A stretch of 64,000 nt of DNA from Microbacterium jejuense (GTDB taxonomy: Bacteria; Actinomycetota; Actinomycetes; Actinomycetales; Microbacteriaceae), in assembly GCF_019511665.1 (NCBI RefSeq), contig NZ_JAEUAW010000005.1:186001-250000 (forward strand), read 5' to 3'. Under the pieces are notes generated by a model. The model made no database searches, was not told where the DNA came from, and worked only from the letters and a program-made list of their open reading frames with translations. Shown here piece by piece: positions 44,092 through 52,653 of this stretch; the stretch's first letter is position 1; each line of letters opens with the position of its first letter. Position numbers and translations under genes: made by a program.

Positions 44092-44880
44092 TCAGAGGTC
44101 GTCGACGCCGCGGGGGCGCAGCGGGCCGCGCGCCAGCAGGAACTGCGCGGACTGCGCCACCGGCCGCATGGTGATGAGGTCGAGGTTGACGTGCCCGGGG
44201 GCGTTCAGCGCGTACGCGATGACGTCGGCGACGTCCTCGCCGGTGAGGGGGTTCTCGACGCCCTCGTACACGCGCTCGGCCGCCTGGGCGTCGCCGCCGA
44301 GCCGGTTGAGCGTGAACTCCGGCGTGTAGACCATGCCCGGCGCGACCTCGATCACGCGGATCGGCTCGCCGTTGAGCTCGAGGCGCAGCGCGTGGGCGAG
44401 CATCGACTCGCCCGCCTTGGCCGCGTTGTAGCCCGCACCGCCCGCGTAGGCGGTCTGGGCGGCGGTCGAGGTCACGAAGAGCGTGTCGGCGTGCCCGTCG
44501 GCGGCCGCCGCACGCCGCAGCTGCGGGAGCAGGGCCGCGACCAGGCGCTGCGCCGACAGCACGTTGGTCTCGAACATCCAGCGCCAGTCCTCGACGCGGC
44601 CGTCCTCGACGCGATCGGTGCCGCGCGCCCCGCCGGCCACGTGCACGAGCGCGTGCACCGGCCCGGTGTCGGCCACGAACCCGGCGAGCGCTTCGATGTC
44701 GGCATCCGCCGTCAGATCGGCGGCGAACGCGACAGCCCCGATCTCGGCCTCCAGCGCCGCGAGCCGGTCGGCGCGCCGTGCGACCGCCACCACCTCCCAG
44801 CCGCTCGCGCGCAACGCCCGCGCGGCCGCCTCGCCGATCCCCGAGCTCGCCCCGGTCACCACTGCACGTCTGGTCGTCAT
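44092..44880 (-). CDS. Short-chain dehydrogenase/reductase
   Basis: The 262-residue oxidoreductase has the NAD(P) motif VTGASSGIGEAAARAL (residues 8-23), the structural VAGGARG, the catalytic serine in FVTSTAAQTAY and the YxxxK pair in YNAAKAG near residue 149. GGAGGGC precedes the ATG at 44880. The RRADR segment after beta-strand 2 suggests NADP preference. The substrate cannot be told. Confidence 0.92.
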   Translation of the reverse strand: MTTRRAVVTGASSGIGEAAARALRASGWEVVAVARRADRLAALEAEIGAVAFAADLTADADIEALAGFVADTGPVHALVHVAGGARGTDRVEDGRVEDWRWMFETNVLSAQRLVAALLPQLRRAAAADGHADTLFVTSTAAQTAYAGGAGYNAAKAGESMLAHALRLELNGEPIRVIEVAPGMVYTPEFTLNRLGGDAQAAERVYEGVENPLTGEDVADVIAYALNAPGHVNLDLITMRPVAQSAQFLLARGPLRPRGVDDL

Positions 44881-44913
44881 GCCCTCCACGGTAGCCGCGA
44901 GCAGCGCATCGAG

Positions 44914-44966
44914 TGTGACGTCACATTTCCCCCGCGTTGTTGACAAGCGCACCGGATCCGTACTGT
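44914..44966 (+). promoter_or_regulatory. Promoter and palindromic operator of metY
   Basis: TTGACA (44940-44945) and TACTGT (44961-44966) form a promoter with a short 15-nt spacer. The perfect 12-bp palindrome TGTGACGTCACA (44914-44925) lies just upstream of the -35 box, between the divergent SDR and metY genes. It is not the TAGAC-N6-GTCTA site of C. glutamicum McbR. Confidence 0.5.
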
Positions 44967-45043
44967 CGAACGCGTCGGGAGGATGTGCACCCGGCATCCA
45001 TCCCCGGGGATCCGACCCGGCACACGACCCGCAGGAGACAGCC

Positions 45044-46366
45044 ATGGCCGCTTCCGAGAACTGGCGTTTCGAGACCAAGCAGATCCACTCGGGCGCGCAG
45101 CCCGACCCGGTCACGAAGGCTCGCGCGACGCCGATCTACCAGACCACGTCGTACGTGTTCGACAACACCGACCACGCCGCGAACCTGTTCGCGCTGGCCG
45201 AGTTCGGCAACATCTACACCCGCATCCAGAACCCGACCCAGGCGGTCGTCGAGGAGCGCGTCGCGGCGCTCGAGGGCGGCACCGGTGCGCTCCTGCTCGC
45301 GAGCGGCCAGGCCGCGTCGACCTTCGCGATCCTCAACATCGCCGAGGCGGGGGACCACTTCGTCGCGTCGAGCTCGATCTACGGCGGCACGTACAACCTC
45401 TTCAAGTACACGCTCGCCAAGCTCGGCATCGACGTCACGTTCGTCGAGAACCAGGACGACCCCGAGGAGTGGCGCCGCGCCGTCCGCCCGAACACCAAGC
45501 TCTTCTTCGCCGAGACCATCGGCAACCCGAAGATCAACGTGCTCGACATCCGCACCGTCGCCGACATCGCACACGAGAACGGCGTGCCGCTCATCGTCGA
45601 CAACACGATCGCGACCCCGTACCTCATCCGTCCGTTCGAGCACGGCGCCGACATCGTCATCCACTCGGCCACGAAGTTCCTCGGCGGCCACGGCACGACC
45701 ATCGGCGGCGTGATCGTCGACGGCGGCACGTTCGAGTGGTCGAAGAACGTCGACAAGTTCCCGGGCCTGACGGTTCCGGACCCGTCGTACCACGGCGCCT
45801 CGTACACGGCTGCCGTCGGCGACGGCCTCGCGTACATCATCAAGGCCCGCGTACAGCTGCTGCGCGACCTCGGCTCCGCGATCGCCCCGAACAGCGCCTG
45901 GCTGCTCATCCAGGGCATCGAGACGCTGTCGCTGCGCGTCGAGCGCCACGTGCAGAACGCGCAGGAGATCGCGGAGTGGCTCGAGAACCACGCCGACGTC
46001 GCGTCGGTGAACTACTCGGGTCTGCCGACGTCGCCCTGGTACGCCGCAGCCAACCAGTACGCCCCCAAGGGCGTCGGCGCGGTGCTGTCGTTCGAGCTCA
46101 AGGGCGGCGTCGAGGCGGGCCGCGAGTTCGTCAACTCGCTGACGCTCTTCAGCCACCTCGCCAACATCGGGGACGTGCGCTCGCTCGTCATCCACCCGGC
46201 GTCGACCACGCACTCGCAGCTCACGCCCGAGCAGCAGCTCACGACCGGTGTCACCCCCGGGCTCGTCCGCCTGTCGGTGGGCCTGGAGAACATCGACGAC
46301 CTCAAGGCCGACCTCGAGCAGGCCCTTGCCGCGGCACGTCGCGTGTCGGAGGCCGCTCGCGCCTAA
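45044..46366 (+). CDS. metY: O-acetylhomoserine sulfhydrylase
   Basis: The 440-residue PLP enzyme makes homocysteine from O-acetylhomoserine and sulfide. It has the Cys/Met-metabolism signatures: YTRIQNPTQAVVEERVAALE near residue 60, the cofactor region SSSIYGGTYNLFKYTL near 110, and the PLP lysine in IHSATKFLGGHGTTIGG near residue 210. The length of 440, longer than MetB/MetC, and the N-terminus WRFETKQIHSGAQPDP point to MetY. AGGAG precedes the ATG. The acetylating partner metX lies 410 nt downstream on the same strand. Confidence 0.95.
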   Translation: MAASENWRFETKQIHSGAQPDPVTKARATPIYQTTSYVFDNTDHAANLFALAEFGNIYTRIQNPTQAVVEERVAALEGGTGALLLASGQAASTFAILNIAEAGDHFVASSSIYGGTYNLFKYTLAKLGIDVTFVENQDDPEEWRRAVRPNTKLFFAETIGNPKINVLDIRTVADIAHENGVPLIVDNTIATPYLIRPFEHGADIVIHSATKFLGGHGTTIGGVIVDGGTFEWSKNVDKFPGLTVPDPSYHGASYTAAVGDGLAYIIKARVQLLRDLGSAIAPNSAWLLIQGIETLSLRVERHVQNAQEIAEWLENHADVASVNYSGLPTSPWYAAANQYAPKGVGAVLSFELKGGVEAGREFVNSLTLFSHLANIGDVRSLVIHPASTTHSQLTPEQQLTTGVTPGLVRLSVGLENIDDLKADLEQALAAARRVSEAARA

Positions 46367-46384
46367 GACCCCTCCTCAGGGACA

Positions 46385-46425
46385 GGATGCCCCGGCCCGA
46401 CGCTGAGCGTCGGGCCGGGGCATCC
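46385..46425. terminator. Perfect 20-bp hairpin between convergent genes
   Basis: 46385-46404 and 46406-46425 are exact reverse complements starting GGATGCCCCGGCCC. It lies between the metY stop and the stop of the small minus-strand gene, so it can stop both. There is no long T-run. Confidence 0.85.
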
Positions 46426-46426
46426 G

Positions 46427-46660
46427 TCATTCGGGGTCCAGGTCGGCGGCGAGCTGATCGGGCGTGAGCTGCGCGCCGGGAACAGGGCGCGGCAGGGTGG
46501 GAGGGGCGTCGTCCTGATGCCACGGCTGTGCGTCGGCCGTCTCGACATCGGCGTTGTCGCCGACGTCGAAGAGCACGTCCGCGTCGTGATCGAGGTCGTG
46601 CTCCACGGTCGGCGGATCCGGCAGCTTGTGCGGGGGCATGATGGGCTCAGCGGTGGACAT
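46427..46660 (-). CDS. Small acidic protein of unknown function
   Basis: The 77-residue protein MSTAEPIMPPHKLPDPPTVE... is strongly acidic, with DHDADVLFDVGDNADVETAD, and Pro-rich at both ends, likely disordered. I do not recognise it. CAGAAT ends 6 nt before the ATG at 46660, which fits a leaderless promoter. The frame stays open upstream to 46930, but that part is antisense to metX and has no support. Confidence 0.65.
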   Translation of the reverse strand: MSTAEPIMPPHKLPDPPTVEHDLDHDADVLFDVGDNADVETADAQPWHQDDAPPTLPRPVPGAQLTPDQLAADLDPE

Positions 46661-46775
46661 GCGCGCATTCTGCCACGCGCGCGTGTCGGCACGGCGAACC
46701 CGCCGCCCGACGCCGTGATGCGCGGCATCCCGTAATGCACGAGGGATCCCGGCCCGGTCACGAGAGAATGGACGA

Positions 46776-47981
46776 ATGGACTGGCAGACCTCCGAAGACA
46801 CGGTGCCGAGCGCACCGGTGACGGAGGCCGACGCCCGGCAGCTGCTGGGGCGTCCGCCGGCCACCGGCGCGTGGCGCGACGGCGATCCGCTCGGCGACCG
46901 CCGGTTCGCCTCCTTCGGCGCGTTCCGCACCGAGCAGGGGCGCGAGCTGCCCGCCTACCGCCTGGCCTACGAGTCGTGGGGCGAGCTGAACGCGGCGCGC
47001 GACAACGCGGTGCTGGTGCTGCACGCCCTCACCGGCGACAGCCATGTGCGCGGCGCCGCGGGCCCGGGGCATCCCACGAGCGGGTGGTGGGAAGACATCG
47101 TCGGGCCCGGCGCCCCCATCGACACCGACCGCTGGTTCGTCATCGCGCCGAACATGCTGGGGGGATGCCAGGGCTCGACCGGTCCGGCATCCATCGGTCC
47201 CGACGGGTACGAGTGGGCGTCGCGCTTCCCGTACCTCACGATCCGCGACCAGGTCGCCGCGCAGGTGCGCCTGGCCGACGCCCTCGGCATCGACGTGTGG
47301 GCCGCCGTCATCGGCGGCTCGATGGGCGGCATGCACGCCCTGGAGTGGGCGGCAGGACTGCCCGACCGGGTCGCACGTGTCGGCATCCTCTCTTCCCCAC
47401 CGGTCAACACGGCGGACCAGATCGCGCTCAACTCGGTGCAGATCGAGGCGATCCGGATCGATCCGCGGTTCCAGGGCGGCGAGTACTACGACGCGGGCGA
47501 CGGCGACGGCCCCACACGCGGCCTCGCGCTGGCCCGGCGCATGGCGCTGCTGAACTACCGCTCCCCCACCGAGCTCAACCAGCGGTTCCAGCGGTCGTGG
47601 CAGTCCGGCGTGAGCCCGCTCGGCCACGGCGGCCGCTTCGCGGTCGAGTCGTACCTCGACTTCCACGGCAACAAGTTCACGCGGCGCTTCGACGCGAACT
47701 CGTACATCACGCTCGTCGAGGCGATGAACTCGCACGACGTGGGCCGCGACCGCGGCGGCGTCGAGGACGCCCTGGCGCGCGTCACGGCGACCGCGCTGGT
47801 GCTCGGCATCGACAGCGACCGGCTGTTCCCCATCGACGGTCAGCACCGCATCGCGCGCGGCATCCCGAACACCCTCGACGGCGACCGCGCCGTCGTGCTG
47901 GCGAGCGACTTCGGCCACGACGGCTTCCTCATCGAGACGTCCGCCGTCGGCGCCCACCTGCGCCGCCTGCTCGAGTCCTGA
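46776..47981 (+). CDS. metX: Homoserine O-acetyltransferase
   Basis: The 401-residue alpha/beta-hydrolase-fold enzyme acetylates homoserine using acetyl-CoA. The nucleophile is in AVIGGSMGGMHALEWA near residue 181, the aspartate in VLGIDSDRLFP near 345 and the histidine in FGHDGFLIET near 382. The phrase NMLGGCQGSTGPASIGPDG is typical of MetX. It supplies metY. GAGAAT ends 6 nt before the ATG, another probable leaderless start. Confidence 0.96.
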   Translation: MDWQTSEDTVPSAPVTEADARQLLGRPPATGAWRDGDPLGDRRFASFGAFRTEQGRELPAYRLAYESWGELNAARDNAVLVLHALTGDSHVRGAAGPGHPTSGWWEDIVGPGAPIDTDRWFVIAPNMLGGCQGSTGPASIGPDGYEWASRFPYLTIRDQVAAQVRLADALGIDVWAAVIGGSMGGMHALEWAAGLPDRVARVGILSSPPVNTADQIALNSVQIEAIRIDPRFQGGEYYDAGDGDGPTRGLALARRMALLNYRSPTELNQRFQRSWQSGVSPLGHGGRFAVESYLDFHGNKFTRRFDANSYITLVEAMNSHDVGRDRGGVEDALARVTATALVLGIDSDRLFPIDGQHRIARGIPNTLDGDRAVVLASDFGHDGFLIETSAVGAHLRRLLES

Positions 47982-48041
47982 CGCGTATCACCCCGGCGGC
48001 ATCGCCCCTCCCTACCGGCAACCGATCGGAAGGGGTCAGCC

Positions 48042-49874
48042 ATGACCAGAGAAGACACGACGGGCGCCGAAGCGGCCGCCGACGCCTTCCGCGCGCAGCC
48101 GTTCCTGCGTGCCCAGCTCCACCTCGACGGCGACGGCGCAGACGCTCCGCGGCCGGACGGCGACGGCGACCGCGGCAGGGCGAGGCCCGGGCTGCACGGC
48201 GGCGACGCCGAGATCGCCGCGCCGAAGACTCGGCGCATCGACAAGGCCCTGCGCAAGGAGGCCGAGGCGCTGCCGCCGGCCCCGCGCTTCGGGGTCGACG
48301 CCGTGCTCGAATCGATCGCGGCGGTGCGTCCGCGGGTCGATCAGGACGAGCTGCCCGTCGACGTGCGCGAGTCGCTCGTGCACCTGCGCGGGCCGGTCGC
48401 CCGGTTCCACGGGGCGAAGTTCTCGCTCGGGTACTTCCCGTTCCCGTCGTTCGCGTCGGACTGCGCCGACAGGTTCGGCTACCTGACGAAGCCCGCGACA
48501 CGCAGTGCGAGCCGGCTGCCGGTGAACGCCGCCAACCGCGCGCTCCTCGAAGAGCTCGGCCGCGCCATGGGTGACACGGGTGCACCGGCCGACGACTCCG
48601 TCACCCCGTCCGGCTACACGTATGTGGGCCAGTTCGTCGATCACGACATCACGCTCGACGTGTCGTCGGCGATCGACGCTCCCGCGATCGTCGACGCGAC
48701 GACCATCAACAACATGCGCTCGCCCGTGCTCGACCTCGACAGCGTGTACGGCAAGGGTCCCGCCCTCGACGCGTTCCTGTACGAGCCGCCGCGTCCTGGC
48801 GAATCGCCCACGGCCTTCCGGCTGATGGTCGGCACGAATCTGCCGTTCGGTCCCGGCGGAGCGGGAGGAGCGGCAGGTGATGCCGGGATGCTCGAGCACA
48901 CCGACTTCGACGTGCCCCGGACGGCCGCGAAGACGGCGATCATCGGCGATCCGCGCAACAACGAGAACCTGATCGTGTCGCAGCTGCACCACGCGATGCT
49001 GCGGTTCCACAACGCCGTCGTCGACACGCTCATCGCCGCGTCGTTCAGCGGCGACGTCTTCATCGAGGCGAAGCGACTCGTGACGCTGCACTACCAGTGG
49101 GCGGTGCTGCACGACTTCCTCCCCCGCATCTGCGGGCAGGCTGCCGTCGATGCGGCGGTCGCGAGCGTGACGCCGGGCGGCAAGACGTTCCGGATGCCCG
49201 TCGAGTTCTCCGTCGCGGCCTACCGGTTCGGGCACAGCATGGTGCGCAACGACTACTGGCTGAACTTCGCGCTGCGGACCAAGCCGATGAGCGACGTCTT
49301 CGCGTTCATCTCACCGGACCGCACTCCGGTGTTCTCCAACTGGGTCGTCGACTTCAACGCGTTCTTCGAGACCGGCATCCCGGTGCCGGTGTTCAATCGC
49401 GCGCGCAAGATCGACACGGCTCTCGCCCCGGCCCTGGAGGACCTCGACGGCGACGGCACCACGAGCGCCATGATGGGCGTCCTCGCGGCTCGCAACCTGC
49501 TGCGCGGCCTCGTGCTCGGTCTGCCGAGCGGGCAGGCCACGGCCGCCGAGCTCGGCGTACCCGTCCTGACACCGGCGGAGCTGACGTCCGGACTCGGTGC
49601 GGCCGAGACGGCTGTGCTGAACAAGGACGGCGGACTGCTGCTGTCGAAGACGCCGCTGTGGTACTACCTCCTGCGGGAGGCGGCGGTGAAGGCCGGGGGC
49701 GAGACGCTCGGACCCCTGGGCGCCAAGATCGTCGCCGAGACCTTCGTGCGCCTGCTGCGCCGCGACGCGCTGTCGATCCTCAACGTCGCGTTCGCTCCGA
49801 GCCTGCCCCGCAGCAACCCGGCGACGTTCACCTTCGCCGACCTCGTGGGCGTCGCGGGCGTCACCCAGCCGTGA
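48042..49874 (+). CDS. Animal-type heme peroxidase
   Basis: The 610-residue protein belongs to the peroxidase-cyclooxygenase superfamily: the distal histidine is in YVGQFVDHDITLD near residue 197, a conserved block DPRNNENLIVSQLHHAMLRF lies near 305, and the proximal histidine is in YRFGHSMVRNDY near 396. The N-terminus is acidic and Ala-rich with no signal peptide. Bacterial members are poorly studied; halide or organic-substrate oxidation is inferred from the family. AAGGGG precedes the ATG. The 3' end overlaps the convergent Nudix gene by 14 nt. Confidence 0.9.
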   Translation: MTREDTTGAEAAADAFRAQPFLRAQLHLDGDGADAPRPDGDGDRGRARPGLHGGDAEIAAPKTRRIDKALRKEAEALPPAPRFGVDAVLESIAAVRPRVDQDELPVDVRESLVHLRGPVARFHGAKFSLGYFPFPSFASDCADRFGYLTKPATRSASRLPVNAANRALLEELGRAMGDTGAPADDSVTPSGYTYVGQFVDHDITLDVSSAIDAPAIVDATTINNMRSPVLDLDSVYGKGPALDAFLYEPPRPGESPTAFRLMVGTNLPFGPGGAGGAAGDAGMLEHTDFDVPRTAAKTAIIGDPRNNENLIVSQLHHAMLRFHNAVVDTLIAASFSGDVFIEAKRLVTLHYQWAVLHDFLPRICGQAAVDAAVASVTPGGKTFRMPVEFSVAAYRFGHSMVRNDYWLNFALRTKPMSDVFAFISPDRTPVFSNWVVDFNAFFETGIPVPVFNRARKIDTALAPALEDLDGDGTTSAMMGVLAARNLLRGLVLGLPSGQATAAELGVPVLTPAELTSGLGAAETAVLNKDGGLLLSKTPLWYYLLREAAVKAGGETLGPLGAKIVAETFVRLLRRDALSILNVAFAPSLPRSNPATFTFADLVGVAGVTQP

Positions 49875-50634
49875 GGCCGGAGTCCGTGCGGGCGTAGCGC
49901 CAGGGCAGCCCGCCGATCTCCAGGCGATGACGGGACGTGGATGCCGGACCCCCGGCATCCACGTCCCATTCGGCGTCGCCCTGCCACAGCAGCAGCGGCC
50001 CCTCGGCGCCGCGGCGGGCGACCGTCTCGAAGCGCTGCACGCCGGCCAGACGCGCGGCGTCGATCGCGGACGCCGCGTCGGGGTGCGAGGCGAGCCCGTG
50101 CAGCGTCACCCACGTGGGCGGGTACAGCGTGAGCTCGCCGCGCCCGTGCCGTTCGAGAAGGTCTGCCGGCTGCGCCCACTGCGCGGCAACGGCCTCGTCC
50201 GGCGACAGTGCGATCCGGCCCGCCGGCGCCGCGGCCACGAAGAACCACGTGCGGATCCGCAGCGCGAGCCCGGGCGGCGGGTCCCACACCGACAGGGTCT
50301 GCAGCGCCATCGGGTCCAGGACGAGCCCCGTCTCTTCGCGCGTCTCGCGGGCAGCGGCACGGCGGGCCGCGCTCTCCTCCGGATCGTCCGCCCCGAGCCG
50401 GTCACCGTCTTCGAGCCTGCCGCCCGGGAACACCCACGCGCCCGCGAACGAGCCGCGATCGGGCCGCTCGATCACGAGGACCTCGACGCCGGGCGCGGCA
50501 TCGCGCAGGAGCACGACCGTCGCCGCGACCGGGATGGACGGATCCGTGGCATCACCGGGAACGCGCGGGCGGGACGACGTCACGGAGTCGGCGACGGCAC
50601 GCAGCGCGCGGTCGGAAGGCGTCGGGTGCGGCAT
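49861..50634 (-). CDS. Nudix hydrolase, NUDT19/RNH-like
   Basis: The 257-residue protein carries a Nudix box with an insertion: FPGGRLEDGDRLGADDPEES followed by AARRAAARETREETGLVLD (residues about 70-108), the longer form found in the CoA-diphosphatase-like NUDT19 group. The C-terminus holds DVDAGGPASTSRH, encoded by a hairpin repeat (49932-49967) and so probably a late insertion. TAGAGT ends 6 nt before the ATG at 50634, a leaderless start. Confidence 0.9.
   Translation of the reverse strand: MPHPTPSDRALRAVADSVTSSRPRVPGDATDPSIPVAATVVLLRDAAPGVEVLVIERPDRGSFAGAWVFPGGRLEDGDRLGADDPEESAARRAAARETREETGLVLDPMALQTLSVWDPPPGLALRIRTWFFVAAAPAGRIALSPDEAVAAQWAQPADLLERHGRGELTLYPPTWVTLHGLASHPDAASAIDAARLAGVQRFETVARRGAEGPLLLWQGDAEWDVDAGGPASTSRHRLEIGGLPWRYARTDSGLTAG
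49932..49967. repeat. GTGGATGCC hairpin (family E), perfect 16-bp arms, in Nudix gene
   Basis: GGGACGTGGATGCCGG and CCGGCATCCACGTCCC pair perfectly around ACCC. It is translated as part of the Nudix protein (VDAGGPAST). Confidence 0.92.
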
Positions 50635-50744
50635 CCGCTCACTCTAGCCACGGCGGTCGCCGCGCCGACCTGGCTCTTCCGCACGGTCGTCGTTGTCGCT
50701 AGCCTCCCCCCAAGGGGGAAATGCAGGACGACCAGGAGGAAATC

Positions 50745-51308
50745 GTGGGAACCGCTGCACGGTCAGGTACTGACCGCACCACCTTCACGCGCCGCAAGAT
50801 CTACGCCGTACTCGCCGGAGGCCTCGTCCTCGGGGTCGGCGCGGCGCTCACGCTCGCCGCGTGGAACGACTCGGAGTTCGCGACCTCCGACTTCGCCGCC
50901 GGAACGTTCGAGTTCCAGGGCTCGACGGACGGCACGACGTGGGCCGACCACCCCACCGAGGGCGAGGCCGCGTCGCTGACGTTCAGCACCGGCTTCGACA
51001 ACCTCGCGCCGGAGGACGTCGTGTACGCCCCGTACGCGCTGCAGCTGACCGCCGCGAGCACGGTGTCGGCGGACCTCACCGCCGTCGCGCCCGTCGTCAC
51101 GGGTGACCTCGACGGACTGCTCACCTTCGCCTCCGTCGCCACCGCGACATTCGGCTGCGACGCCACGGCCTTCGCCGGGGGCACGGCTGTTCCGGCGACG
51201 ATGGCCCCGGGCGACATCGTCTACCTGTGTCTGCAGGTCACCGCCGGTGACGTCGGACAGGGCGACACCGGCACCGCCGTCTGGCAGTGGGACGCGGTCT
51301 CGCAGTGA
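50745..51308 (+). CDS. TasA-like protein with SipW-dependent signal peptide
   Basis: The 187-residue protein has a long positively charged N-terminus ending RRKIYAVLAGGLVLGVGAAL and then TLAAWNDSEF, the shape of signal peptides cut by SipW-type signal peptidases. The mature part, starting about residue 44, has FATSDFAAGTFEFQGSTDG and is Thr/Asp-rich, similar to TasA/CalY biofilm-fibre proteins. The GTG at 50745 with AGGAGGAA upstream is chosen over the ATG at 50721. The peptidase gene follows after 81 nt. Confidence 0.85.
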   Translation: MGTAARSGTDRTTFTRRKIYAVLAGGLVLGVGAALTLAAWNDSEFATSDFAAGTFEFQGSTDGTTWADHPTEGEAASLTFSTGFDNLAPEDVVYAPYALQLTAASTVSADLTAVAPVVTGDLDGLLTFASVATATFGCDATAFAGGTAVPATMAPGDIVYLCLQVTAGDVGQGDTGTAVWQWDAVSQ

Positions 51309-51389
51309 CCGCTCCGAGCAGGTGACGGTGACGTCTCGCAAGCGCGGGACGGCCCCGATGCGCTCACGGGCGTGCGCGGGGAGCTCGGG

Positions 51390-52640
51390 ATGAGCGCCGT
51401 CACGCGGCACCTCTCCCGCGCGGGACGCATCGTGCGCGAAGTGCTCCTCACGTGCGCGGCCCTGGCCGGAACCGTGTGCATCGTGCTGGCGATCCTCGCC
51501 TTCACGGGCGGCTACTCGCTCATCATGTTCAAGACCGGATCCATGTCGCCCACGATCCCAGCGGGCTCCGTCGCGCTCGTTCAGAAGGTTCCTGCCGCCG
51601 ACCTTCACGTCGGGGACGTGGTCACGGTGGATCGCGACGATGCGCTGCCCATCACGCACCGCATCACGAGCATCGGCGAGGGCGGCTCCCCGTCCGAGCG
51701 CGTCCTCACGATGCGCGGCGACGCGAACGCCACGGACGACCCGCTGCCGTATACCGTGACCGAGGTGCGGATCGTGCGCGGCTCTGTGCCGCACCTCGCG
51801 CCGGCGATCGCCCAACTCGGCAATCCGTGGATGCTGGGCGGCTTGACGATCGGTGCGGCCCTGCTGGTCTCGTGGGCCTTCTGGCCGCGTCGGGCGACGA
51901 GGAGGGATGCGGATGCCGTGGCCGGCGCGCATCCGCGCGCGGAGGCTCCCGACCCGGAGTCGGGCGAGAACGATGAAGGGGACCCCGCGCGCACCGCACC
52001 CGGCGGCTCGACGCGGCGCACACTCGTCGTGATCCTCGTCGCGGGCGCGACACTCGTGCCGGCGTGGACTCTGGCAGCCGAGCCCGCCGCGGCGGCGCCG
52101 TACCTCGTCATGAGGTCCGACCTCGAAGGCGCCGGTGTGCAGCAGCTCGACCCGATCGAGCCGCTGTACTGGCATGTCGACGTGGATGCGGGGGCCGCGC
52201 CGGCCGACGGCGACCTCGACGTCGCATTCTCGTCCACGGGCGATCCGGCGTTCCGGCTGGCGGCCGAGGTCCGGTCCTGCGCGAGCGCGTGGGCCTCGGA
52301 TGGGAGGTGTGCGGCGGATGAGTCGCTGCTGTTCCCGCGGGCGCCTCTGCCAGCCGACGGCGTCTGGCGAGGACTGTGGGCGTCGACGACGCCGGGAACC
52401 GTCCATCTGCGGATCGCCCTGACAGCGGATCCCGTGGACGCTGCTGCCGGCGACGCGGGCGCGTCGGTGACGATCAGAGCCACGGCGGCCGGCGAGACCG
52501 CGGACTCCGGCATGGACGGAAGCGCCGACCTGCCCGCGACGGGTGGCACGTCCCTCGCGCTGTTCGCCGCGCCCGCTGCCGTGCTCATCGGCATCGGAGT
52601 GGCGCTCATCGCCCGCCGGCGCGTCGGGCGGCTCGCGTAG
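51390..52640 (+). CDS. SipW-type signal peptidase fused to an LPATG-anchored ectodomain
   Basis: The 416-residue protein joins two modules. Residues 1-170 are a type I signal peptidase of the SipW/ER class: membrane helix 19-47, catalytic serine 51 in KTGSMSPTIPAGS, histidine 90 in PITHRI in place of the usual lysine, and aspartate in MRGDANATDD near 111, then a second helix near 150-166. Residues 211-416 look like a whole secreted protein: a hydrophobic leader (TLVVILVAGATLVPAWTLAA), an ectodomain with two cysteines, then LPATGG, a helix and RRR, a sortase sorting signal. The ATG at 51390 has GGGGAG upstream. It sits behind its likely TasA-like substrate. Confidence 0.85.
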   Translation: MSAVTRHLSRAGRIVREVLLTCAALAGTVCIVLAILAFTGGYSLIMFKTGSMSPTIPAGSVALVQKVPAADLHVGDVVTVDRDDALPITHRITSIGEGGSPSERVLTMRGDANATDDPLPYTVTEVRIVRGSVPHLAPAIAQLGNPWMLGGLTIGAALLVSWAFWPRRATRRDADAVAGAHPRAEAPDPESGENDEGDPARTAPGGSTRRTLVVILVAGATLVPAWTLAAEPAAAAPYLVMRSDLEGAGVQQLDPIEPLYWHVDVDAGAAPADGDLDVAFSSTGDPAFRLAAEVRSCASAWASDGRCAADESLLFPRAPLPADGVWRGLWASTTPGTVHLRIALTADPVDAAAGDAGASVTIRATAAGETADSGMDGSADLPATGGTSLALFAAPAAVLIGIGVALIARRRVGRLA

Positions 52641-52653
52641 CGGGATGCCGCGC

